Shown: positions 23,301 to 35,300 of the stretch, piece after piece | Numbering within the stretch: the first letter of the stretch is position 1 | How the letters are laid out: the number at the start of each line of letters is the position of its first letter | NCBI GenBank assembly: GCA_907165275.2 | Contig: OU015678.1 | Location: forward strand, 1,426,001-1,490,000 | Direction: 5' to 3' | DNA length: 64,000 bases | Origin: Zygaena filipendulae | Lineage: Eukaryota; Arthropoda; Insecta; Lepidoptera; Zygaenidae | Notes under the pieces: generated by a model | The model's database searches: none | Seen by the model: only the letters and a program-made list of their open reading frames with translations | Told to the model about the DNA's origin: nothing | Made by a program: the position numbers and the translations under genes

Positions 23301-26300
23301 TCTCACAGCATATTATGATGGTGAAAAATTAATTTTAAATATGGATACAAAACTAACAACTAAATAAGTCCAGCCCTAAGAAAATAAAAAAAAATTAAAT
23401 CACTGTTTATCCGTGGGACACAATAAAAAATAGATCCCTTATAAAACAAACACGCCTATTTATCAGATGATAAAAATATATATCCAAACAATTATTCAAA
23501 CATTTCATTAATATAAGCCCCCATGGACTAAAGAACAGCTACCCATTGTGTATGGAAGCAGAATCCTATTCTGTTTTTTGAATGCTGTTTATCTTCGGCC
23601 AGGATTAGTGTTACGACGTTGGCATTATGGCGCGCTATTTTATGGCCTTTTTATTTTTATTGTGTTGGTCCATCTGCAGTAATGGCGCGAGTAGTTCTTG
23701 GGTGTTGATAAAAAAAAGTGTTGTTTTCTCAAGTGTTTCAATTTCGTATTGTGTACGTTTTTTATTGCCAACCTATTGGTTTCTGTGCGAATTTTTAATA
23801 AAAGATCGAGCGGTTTTATGATAAGCCTTATTATTTGGATTAATCGACTGTGAGTTTTGTAGGAATAATTGTAGGTTAAATTTTTTTACCTTTTAAAAAA
23901 GCAAAACTAATAATAATTACCGACGGATTCGTCTACCAAAAACACGGAGTCTAGAGACTTGAAATTTTCCCAATTTTCCTTTTTCCTTGACTAGCAGTAA
24001 GAAAGGATTTTTAGGAATTCAGAGTTGCGTGAAATTTGTAATAGGTGTATCGGTAACTTTTGAAATAAGAATTTAATTTTAATTTCGAGCATTGCTCCCT
24101 CCATTGCCCTTTTAAATAGCCACGATCCAATACGACCCGATTGGCGCTGTAGGTCACCATAATCAAGAGCGCTAATCAAGAGGTTCCGGGTTCGATTCCC
24201 GGTGGGGGTGCACTTTGTGTGATGAACACAGGGTTCCACTTTCCATTGTGAGTGTGTTTACCTATCTATAGTATAATATATATATTATTTTATGTAATTC
24301 TATGTAGTATATACCACGTTTGCTTGGTTTCTACGACACAAGCTAATTATAGCTTACTGTAGGATCAAGTAGATCTGTGTGTTATTGTTATTATCATCCT
24401 TATTATTATTAATACTGTCGGTACCTACGTCACGGTTGCTAAACAAAAGCTTTTAATTAGAAATCTATCTATCTATATATATATATGTATATAAAATGCT
24501 TTGTCCTGAATAACTGATGGATCAACGCACAGCCTAAACCGCTGATCGTAGAGACCTGAAACTTGGAGGGTGTGTTCTTTGTATGACGTAGGCATCCGAT
24601 AAGAAAGGATTTTTGAAAATTCAACCTCTAAGGGGATGAAAAGGGGATGCAAAGTTTGTATGGAACAATTTCGTGGGAACTGCAAAATTATCGCGGGTGA
24701 AACCGCGTGGGACAGCTAGTAATTAAATAAGAAGCTGTGATCAATAGATCATCAAGCCTATCGCCTCGCAGGGAGCGCCCCGAGTCGAACTTTTCCGCAG
24801 CGACGCCTCCGCCGCGCCTCTAATTTTTCCCTCCAGGGCCTACGCGGAGGGTCTGCTAGGCAATGCTCCTTCCGTTATTACTTGAGTTTATTTAAGGATT
24901 TGTAATTCCTAATTCACAGGGGGAAGCTTTATGGTTTTATTGGTTTTTTTTTGTAGAGGATTGCAGCGCTTGACTTACTTAATACTTTAGACTAGGTAGC
25001 ATTTAATATGTAATTCATCATTTTCTGTTCTAACAACTGAATTTCTACCAGCTGTGCCCCGCGGTTTCAGCCGCGTAAACTTCGGAGTTTCCGCGGGAAT
25101 TCCGGGATAAAAAGTACCCTATGTCCTTCTCTGTACCCTTGACAACGTGCACGCAAAATTTCATGATGATCGGTTGAGCCCTTAAGGTGTGAGCGTAACA
25201 GACGGACAGACAGACAGCTAGAGGGTTACTCTCGGATTTTTATTATTAATTAGGGAAAATTAGTGGTAAAGGTGCTATAAAAACTGCAGTCCAGGATTTT
25301 CCCTGACACTGGCAAAAATAGTACTCCTACAGCTACGCTTTCTATACATCTTTATAGCGACATTTTAAAAAAAAGTTATTGTGGGGGGGGGGGATTTTAT
25401 TTTATTTTCTTTATTTGGATTACCAACGATCATACAATAACAATAAACTCTAACCGCCGCACTCAGAGTCGACTTTGATGATTACTTAGTTAAGTATAGA
25501 TTTTTAAAACAAAACTGCCGCAATCAGACAAGTTTAATAAATTAATGTTAATTGGCATTTAACTAATTAAGTTACATCTCATTAAATGCCAATTAACATT
25601 AATTTACTGAACGTCTCTGATTGCGGCAATTTTGTTTTAAAAATCTATACTTAACTAAGTAATCATTAAAGTCGACTCTGAGTGCCGCCGTAAGACAATA
25701 ACTTAAGGCTAATTGTACAATCTTTTACAGGTAAACACAGCATGCTTATAGTAGGTGTAGTCTTAATTTGAAAGATTAATTTTAAACTTAATATTAGGAC
25801 TAAAAATTTTAATACTTAATTTGAAATTTTGAATAATCACAACAAACTAGAACCCAGTCTTGAAGAGACGTTAATTGTTAAATTTTTGATAAAGAAACTT
25901 GCGAAATTTAAAAAATGACATACAGAAAATATCAACCTCATCACAGCTGCAATCATTATATAATCTGGACAGTCTTGCAATCGGAGAGATAAATACCTGA
26001 TTCAGAGATAAATACCTGTCTAATCTCAATTAATCAACAAAAGTCTTACCGCGGTTGTAATTCGAAATACCCAAGAATCTGATGCAGTGCAAATTAAGCA
26101 TAAAATTGAAATCTGTTAACGATGTATAGATATAGCTAGTTAGTTGTTTTAAAATATAAAATACATACTTAGTTTAAATACAAAGTGTTTTAATTTCACA
26201 CACAATTCATGAAAGTTTGTGATGACTGATTTCGACGCCACTTTTTGAAATGACGTTGGTAGGTAGGTACTTATTCAACTACGAATCTATTTTTCCTATT

Positions 26301-29300
26301 ATTTATTAATTTATATTATTTATACAAAGAAATTCTGTGTCTGTAATTTTTAAATTAACAGTTTTTCCTAAGTTTTTTGTAAGTACCTTACACCAAAAAA
26401 TCTATTTTTTAAATTTTTCTCTGTCTGTCTGTCTGTTTGTATGTTCTGGCTAATCTCTGACACAGCTAGACCGAAATTGACGGGACTTTCACTCGCAGAT
26501 AGCTAATGTTATAAGGAGTAGCCTAGGCTACTTTTTATCCCGGAATTTCCTCGGGAACTCCGAAATTACCGTGGGCGAAACCGCGGGGAACAGCGAGTGC
26601 TACATACATACATGCCTACATACATAAGCCGTATATATACATTACTAGCTGTGCCCCGCGCTACACCCGCGGTAATTTCGGAGTTCCCGCGGGAATCCCG
26701 GGATAAAAAGTACCCTATGTCCTTCTCTGTACCCCTGACAATCAGCATGCCAAATTTCATCCAAATCCGTTCAGCCGTTTTTGCGTGATTTAGTAACAAA
26801 CATCCAAACATCTAAACATCTAAACATCCAAACATCCAAACATCCAAACATCCAAACATCCAAACATCCACACTTTCACATTTATAATATTAGTAGGATT
26901 ACCTAATGCATATATTCATCTCTCTCTGAGTGCACAAGAGTCTATGATACTATGCTAAACGCACAACACCCAACCATTATAAATACAATACCGGCGGTGG
27001 ATTCTCAATCAATGGGCCGTGGGTTAAGCCACAAAAGGCAGCGAGAGCGGGCTTAAGATGTGGGTGTCAATATAACCTTTAGTAAATAATCGAGAAACTG
27101 AATTTCTATTGAATAAATTGGCTAGGGGTTTATTGTTAGTACAAATGAGCTTCGTAAATAAATTTTAAAGCAGGAGTTAGTATGTACTCATTTCATTGAA
27201 GCACTACACGTGCGCCTAACTAAAAGAACACAAGATTAAGAAACACAACCATTTATGAACCCCGAAACCCCGGTAGCTAGTATATAATATTTAAAAGGTT
27301 ATATTGGACACGTATTTTTTCTTTTTTTACGGTATCAAAAAATAACGGCGATACATTGAGTTGAAGTTCCACGTGACGTCACAACCCGGTGCAGTTTGTA
27401 CGGGGCTTATACCGAATAATGACGTCTCATTAAGTCCCCCCACCCTAAACTTTAATGCGCTTTATCTGTGTTTATTTTCATTAATTTGAAAAAGCAACAA
27501 ATACGTGTGTATTGTTTTTTTTATTTTCCAACTGACGGACTTGAAAGAAAGAAACTTAGAATTTTGATTTTCATACCCTGGAGAATACCCAATTCGAGCG
27601 ATTCAAAATAACTAAACTCGATCCGAAATTGCAAAACGCGATCGCTTATCGCTTTTGCTCCGGGCCGCGCCCCGCGCACCCTGGCGCCCCGCCACCCGCT
27701 GTCAAAGGCACTCCACCGCTCCACCCTTAATATATTGTATAGCCTTTGTAATCCCATTAATCACACACCCATGGCGTTTTGTTTTTGACTTTGCCTGTGT
27801 ATTAATTTAAGTTAGGTGGGCGCCCTCTGTGCGGGCGGGGAGCGCTTTTAGCACCTTGTTGTTGGTAATTATATAGGTATCGATCTGCGATGTGATCAAA
27901 TGTTTCACAGATATACATACAGGCTGTCCCGTAAGCAGTGCGTAGCATTATTTATTTATTTATTAAAAAAAATAGTACATTGTTATCCTCGCTACGCTCG
28001 GGAGCCAAACCCCGTCTCGGGACTAAATAAGTCTTTCTCCCGAGGATAACACTGTGCTTTTCATTACGAATGCAAGGAAAGTCAAAATAAAAATAGGGAT
28101 TAGCTTAAGAAAAAGTGAGTAAATTTTATTTTAATTAATACCTACTTAAACTTTACATTTCAATTTTACATCGCGCTGGCTGTATAGAAAGTTGGAACAT
28201 GGTTCAATAGAAATGTAAAAATAGTTTTTTTTTAATAATTTGACAGTTGTCAGTTGAAAGCGATTCTCCCTAGGGCTGAAAAGGGTTACTTTCAACCCGC
28301 TTCTCAGGCAACTTCAGACCTACTTTCCGAGTATGAGTAATGAAAAATACTTTTACAACTATCTTTACAGTTAGGACCAAGGCGCTAGTGTAGTAGATAT
28401 GTTAACTATATAACTTAGGAACCATAACACATATTATCTGTGGCAGTGCCGTAAATAGCATTTTCACTTCTCATGCTATGAAAGTGTTTGTTTGTGCAGG
28501 ATAGAATAGATGGAATTTGTTATTTTATAATATTTACTTTAATTTATTTGCCTTATGTGTTTTTTTGAGACATAAAAAACCGGTTCACGCAGTCGTAAGT
28601 TAGAGAACCTCCCCTTTTTGGGAAGTCGGTTAGTAAAAATAAGCAATAAAAAAAAAACGCTAACGTTAACGCTAAAAAATGAGGCCGGGCATTGCCGTCT
28701 CGTTACAAGACCCATAGAGGTATTATGTAGATATAAGATAGGTACTTAATAAGTATCTATAGGTATATCTTAGTTAAGCACTGGCAACTGTGAAAACTTA
28801 GCATTTTTTTTTTCAAATCATCACCATTCAACCAACCCAAGAATTTAAATTAGCTCAAGGTTCGAATTATGAAAAACCAATACAATAAAAATTAATACGT
28901 GCTTTATCTTTTCAGACTACCGACAACCAATGATGGCCAGTCCTTGGCCGATCGCCAAGCCAATAGCCAGCCGACCGATCCCAGTGCAGCACCAGCACCT
29001 ACAACACCTCCTGGCGCACTGTCACCATCCGTACTTGGCTGGTGAGTGGTTCCGCAATGTCATAGCTACGCGACGCGCTACGGCTACGGGCTACGTGCTA
29101 CGCCGTAGACAACCAAATGTACGATACTACGGCCGCACTTAGTCGTTTTAATGATTAGGTAGGTATCTAATTTAAAATTAAAACGACTATGTGTGTGGCC
29201 GTTAATCTCTGAAGTGCAGTGATAAAATTGGAAAGATAATAATAATTGCTCCAAAAACTATATTAACTAATAACAGGTTGTCTGGAGGAGATCGCTAGTA

Positions 29301-32300
29301 AAGCTATAAAACCGCCTTTTGTGGCTATTTTATAAGTTTTTCTTTAACTAACTGTAACATTATTTTGGTGTACAATAAAGAGTATTCTATTCTATTCTAT
29401 TCTAAAAACGCGATGTCGTCGTGACGGAAAATTCTTAGTACTTACTTACATTTTTTTTTCGCCTAGATCCGCCAAGCCAGTATCTACTATGCATTAAAGA
29501 ACTTTGTTCCAAAAGAGATCACAAAATTATACGCAAATTTTTTTTCAAGCACATTTCGACTTTACGAAATGCTAAGCCCAAGAATGGATTTCGTAAGTTC
29601 GAAATAAACAGACCTCCCAACTCAAAAACGATGCGGTAAAAAGGCAAAAAACAACATTGGCTGTTGCTATTTTATTTGCTATATTGTTAAAGATTTATAA
29701 TACAAAAAGTCGTAACAATTGTGTCAACAATCCCTTTAAAAAACTCGACCACGCCTCATTTGATGCGTAAACACAACGTGTTCGGCCTATTGTTAGGATA
29801 ATCTGCTGGATAAACAACTAGGATCACAGACATAACACAATAGACAGTGCAAGTTTAGGACGTGGCGCGACTATCACGAAACACAGGCTTCGTTTATTCC
29901 GTACAAACTTCCATCTCCAACTATCATCTTTCCTCTATTATCTTCATGGACACTACAACAAATATTTCTAGACCATACGACCGATATCTAGATATATATT
30001 TTTATATATAAAATTACTATAGAAGATACTACTGCCTAGTTCCTATGGTTTTTCCACAGATTGATTAGAATAAGGAGTAAGAACCCGTAAGAGTCAGACA
30101 TCCAAAAAAAATTGTACGAATAAAAAAAAACTTTAAAAAAGTATGCCTAAAACTTAAAATCCTTCTCTAAAAAATCTTAAAACTCAATCCAGTTTTGGAG
30201 AACAAAATGGGATTAGAGTTTTCTTTTCGTCTATAGCTATTATATTTGTAGGTATAATCAGTTTGGACTGTAGTAGGTATCTGTTCAGTCTTGCCAACCG
30301 CATTTCCAATTAACAATTTTTTTTAGTCATTTTCATTCCAAATAGGTAATTTTTTTTACTATTATTACTTTGATTTTTATTCAAGCCTGGTTTTGTACAA
30401 TATTACAAACTTATTGTATCTACTCTGACCTATATCTGTGGCTGGGATTTTTTTAATCAGTTTGTTAACTGATATTCAATTGATGTGGTTTTTAAAGTTG
30501 AAAACTTGTTTAAACTTCACTCTATAATATATTCTTTTAGTTATAGGTATTATCTGGTTTGGATATATTTATAAAATGTCTTTTTGAGTTGAAGTTGAAA
30601 GAATGAAGTTTGACACCATCGTAAGAATGGGCTAGTTGACTAATTTTTTTTCAATTTTTTACGTAGGTAATTAAATAATAACGGAGTTACATTGAGTCAA
30701 AGGGCCGAATTTATACTTGCTTGCCTTGTTGCCATGACGACGAGGGTCTGAAGATGGCGCCGGATTATGCTAATGGAATATCCTGGTGGAAACTACATAG
30801 ATAGTCGAGTTTGAACTCGTTTGTTTTGTTATCATTAGTACCTAACATTACACATGATGAAGTTTTTCAAAAAACCATCTATTTTATTAAATACCATAAA
30901 CATTTTTGGAGCCTAGAGGTCTGGCCATAATTTTGTTCTATGCCACTTTTGTTACTGGATGTAAATCCTTATTAGGTTACTAGCTGTGCCCCGCGGTTCC
31001 ACCCGCGGTAATTTCGGAGTTCCCGCAGGAATTCCGGGATAAAAAGTACCCTATGTCCTTCTCTGTACCTCTGACAACGTGCATGCCAAATTTCATCCAA
31101 ATCCGTTCAGTCGTTTTAGCGTGATTGGGTAACAAACATCCAAACATACAAACATCCAAAGATCCACACTTTTACATTTATAATATTGGTAGGACTAGCT
31201 GTGCCGCGCGGTTTCATCCGCCGTAATTTCGGAGTTTCCACGGGAATTCCGGGATAAAAACTATCCTATGTCCTCTGTACCCCTGACAACGTGCATTCCG
31301 TTCATCCGTTCAGCCGTTTTTGCGTGATTGAGTAACAAACATCCAAACATTCACAATTTCACATTTATAATATTAGTAGGATATAAGTGGGGTTATATGA
31401 CAGAGGCCATCATCATCACTAGCCGAAAGACGTCCACTGCTGGACACAGGCCTCCCCAAAGATTGCCTTAACGACCCGCTCCTGATGCGCTTCCCGCGTC
31501 CAACGGAGTTCTCCGACCTTAAACGAGTCGTCGGTCCGCCTTTTACACGGAGAGAAATCAATCATACCAATCAGACAGGCAATATCAGTGACCAGTAGGC
31601 ACAGTGACCGACCCCGCGCGGTGTCAATAATATGTAAATTACGGGAGAGTATACTGACCAAATATGGTGCCCGACCGAACACCGGTAGCAGAAATACCTA
31701 CTGTTGACCAATCTTCGGTGGCGAACTTTTCGGTCGCAAACTTTACCGAACAAGTTACAAGCCCCTATTTTTCTCTCAGGGTAGCGGGCCTCTACCCCCG
31801 CGTCTCACCAGCCGTCACACAACGAAACTCTGAGAGCCTTCTCCATGGTCTTTTAGGTGACCTTGAGCCTTCTTATGACGGAGATTTCCTGTGCTTATAA
31901 ATACAAATGAATTCACAACTTCGTTTTTTATAAGTCAGTTGATAAGTGGGCATTTGGCTGTCTTCGAGCCGGAATCAGCTGGCAACTGACATCACTCCAC
32001 ACAAAACACTGTCATAAACAAATCATATTAGACGATATTTGCTATGGCCAAATCTTTTTGATAAAAAACCACAAAACAGGTCAACGATTAGTTCTATAAA
32101 AAAAAACCCAATATCGGGCTGTTCTCACATTTTTTTTGTGTGCAACACGGTTTTAGCGAAATCCATTGTGTTCAGTACTATAATAATCTTTGGCTATAAT
32201 AATACTTTAATATATTTGTAAATCACTATGGCCTATTCTATTGTGTGAATATAGCTCGATTGGATGTTATAGTTGGTCCGTTTTATTGCAATTGCTTTGT

Positions 32301-35300
32301 GCTAGCGATTGTTTTTTTTTTTTGAATAAATATTATTTATCTTATGAGTTGATGATAAGTTATTGGTATTGTATGTTGCCTTTTTTTATGGAATTCAATA
32401 AAAATGCGATTTTATTAAGAACTGCTACCGAGCTGTTTCCACCCGGTTTCCACCCGCATGGGTTTGGGTGCTATTTTGGTAACCCTTTCGTCGCCATGTT
32501 TTGGTAGCCTTAATTACAAACAAACTTACTTCCAGTGCCACGTGTTTTAGGCATGATTTTCTCCTAGCGTGGGGAATGCTTCCAATCGATTGTCGAATCT
32601 AATAAATATGCAGCTACAAAGATTGTGTGTGTTATACTATAAGTAGACGTAATCTGAGTTTTGTAACTACACACATCAAAAGTGTCTAGGGATCAAGTAC
32701 ATTTTTTCAAGATTTTTAGCATGCCAAATCGCTGCGAATCTGTGATTCGTATCAATAAAAAAGGAACACAGAGTATTAATTTGTTTAGTCATTACAATAT
32801 AAGTTTCAAAATCCCCTGTTTTTGCCTTTTTTGCTATTTTATTGTCGACTTGGAATTGGTTCAATTTCTCACAACTTACAAAAAATGAAATTTTTCTTAA
32901 TTTATTTAAAATGTGGGGATGAGTTGTTATTTTAGATATGGGAAATAAGGTAGGCGGCCAGTCCAGAAGATTAAATTAGATTTAAATTAATTGAGTTTCG
33001 TTTTATAGCAAAAAATGTTCTTGATCCCTAGACACTTTTGATGTGTGTACTTTAATATGGACATAGATATTAGATAAGCAATACGTGCAAGACTTCCTGG
33101 ACAGAAAAGTTGACTATTAATTTGTGTTTATTAATTTCTTCATTGACATTAACATTTTGAAATTACATTCGTTTTGACATTAAATTATTGTGATGAATTG
33201 ATTGAATTTAATATATTTTGCATGTCACTCAATGACTAGACATTAGAACTTAATCAAAATTAACAATGTACCTACCCATCTTTTAGAACAATGTCTTATG
33301 CAAATAAATGATTATTATTATTATTATAATAGTGTGAACTCACACTGGAGAAATTTTGAGTAAATCGTGTTTTAAAAGTAGGAGCGCCATTTTGTATCAA
33401 CATTTTTTATGTTCAATATTTAGTTACATATTTAAACAATGTAATAAGGTAAACACATAATTAAAAAGCGTTCCCTAACTCTCAATAAATCGTTCTGAAT
33501 CAATAACTTAATTTTGTGGGTTAACATGTTATTGCTTATCTGCGTCCATATAGTAAATGAATAAATAAAAGTGCAGTGGTTTGTCAGTGACGGAATATTA
33601 CGAGTCTGGCGCCAGGAGCACGTCTTTCGTAGATCGTGATATTACGCTAAACGCGGTGAAAGGATTAAAAATTATCCTACATCGCTGTAGCTTCCTGTAA
33701 GTGAAGGAATTTTCCAGTTACACTATTTTCATATTCCAGTGAGGCCGGCGCAGGCGCACACGCAGGTGTTCCCGCTGCCGGGAGCGTTCCCGTGGGCGCA
33801 CAGTTCGAGAGGTAACTATTATAATAATAATAATAATCCACATCACAACACACAGATCTACTTGATCCCACAGTAAGATATTGTTAGCTTGTGTCGTGGA
33901 AACCAAGCAAACGTGGTATATAGTACATTTCATGAATTTTGTACATTATTGTTTTGAAATTGCATATTTTTTTTTATAACGTTCCCCGCGCGGTCTCACC
34001 CGCGTTAATGGGAATGTGGACTGCTTTTGAAAATCAAAATTCTAATTAGGCCGTCAGTTAGAAAATAAAAAAACAATAGACACGTATTTTTTGCTTTTTC
34101 AAATAAATTAAAATATACAGAGATAAAGCGCATTAAAGTTTAGGGTCGAGGGGGTCGTGACGTCACTAACCGCTAAAACCGCCATACAAACTGTCAGAAT
34201 AGTGACGTCACGCGATATTTCAACTCAATATATCGCCGTTATTTTTTGATTACGTAAAAAAAGAAAAATACGTGTCCAAAATATTTTTTAATGATCTAAA
34301 AGGCGGACTAAAAAATAAAAATTTGTCAACATGCCCATTTCGGTATTTCCGCGGGAATTCCGGGATATAATTACCCTGTGTCCTTCTCGTAGGTACCCCT
34401 GACAAAATTACATATATGCAAAATTACATGAGGATCAGTTGAGTCGTTGAGATGTGACAGCGTAACAAACAAACTCACTTTCTCATTTCTATACTAACAT
34501 ACAATATGAAATTACCTATTATAAAGAGGAAAGATTTGAATTTTTGTTTGTTTGTTTGTTTGTTACGACTCACCTAACTCAAAAACTAATGAATCGATTT
34601 CATAAATTCTTTCACCATTAGAATGCTACATTATCCCTGAGTAACATAGGCTATATTGTAACCTGGAATTACCGCGGAAACTCTAAAATTACCGCGGGTG
34701 AAATGGCGAGAGCAGCCAGTATTATGTAATGTTATAATTATACTAGCTGTTACCCCGCGGTTTCACCCGCTGTAATTTCGAAGTTCCCGCGGGAGTTCCG
34801 GCATAAAAAGTAGGTACCCTATGTCACTCGGGACTACCGTAGCTTCCTACAAATGAAGGAATTTTCAAAATCAGTTCAGTAAATCCAGAAATCCTACAAC
34901 GTCACAAACTTACAATTCACAAACTCACAACCTTTATTTACTTACCTCTTTTACTTTTACCTCTTTATTTACTTTAGCTATTAGTATAGAGCAAAGACAT
35001 TGTAGAGTGTAGATTAATATTATAATAGGGTTAGAATTTTCTCTGTGGTCATGGGTATAATAAGATAACAGAATATTGTACCACGCAGGCAAACCCAGGC
35101 GCGGCATGATGCGGCGCGCTGTGTTCTCGGACCTGCAGCGCAAGGGCCTAGAGAAGAGGTTCCAGGTGCAGAAGTACATCTCCAAGCCGGACCGGAAGAA
35201 GCTGGCTGAGAAGCTCGGCTTGAAGGACAGTCAGGTGGGAGCCTTGGGACTAATTTTGTACCAGCTTGTGACCAAATTTAGCGGACTAAATTTTATTTTT

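Larger units (their letters stand above)
14372..28915 (+). other. Dbx: Dbx intron 1, about 14.5 kb
   Basis: Begins GTGAGT and ends TTTTCAG. No nested gene is supported. It is filled with Helitron-like elements, MITEs, a LINE fragment and a SINE (listed separately), separated by AT-rich DNA and a few GC-richer islands. Confidence 0.85.
29042..33739 (+). other. Dbx: Dbx intron 2, 4.7 kb
   Basis: GTGAGT to TATTCCAG. A cluster of CTACG pentamers (29065-29108) lies 25 bp inside the donor. Repeats inside are listed separately; 29410-30620 is AT-rich with nothing recognised, and 31560-32660 likewise. Confidence 0.8.
33812..35088 (+). other. Dbx: Dbx intron 3, 1.3 kb, almost entirely repeats
   Basis: GTAACT to CCACGCAG. 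A SINE tail starts about 5 bp after the exon. A Helitron fragment, an M5 MITE and three more Helitron-like pieces follow. AT-rich DNA leads to the acceptor. Confidence 0.85.

Noticed and set aside
23627..23821. 64-codon frame starting with a signal-peptide-like sequence.
   Set aside because: The hydrophobic start is explained by T-rich DNA; there is no recognisable mature protein and it sits in intron 1.
24125..24215. Possible functional tRNA gene (strong B box).
   Set aside because: The acceptor and anticodon stems do not pair, and the sequence continues into a SINE body and tail found elsewhere in the window.
25454..25690. Large palindrome as a possible replication origin or regulatory hairpin.
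   Set aside because: A second copy of the same length with its own 3-bp target duplication shows that it is a transposable element.
26798..26868. Regularly spaced short repeats resembling a CRISPR array.
   Set aside because: The units are direct 8-bp CATCCAAA repeats without unique spacers, inside a Helitron in a eukaryotic genome. It is a microsatellite.
31664..31900. 78-codon frame with a plausible amino-acid mix.
   Set aside because: It lies next to a LINE remnant in a Dbx intron; no domain or family similarity was recognised.
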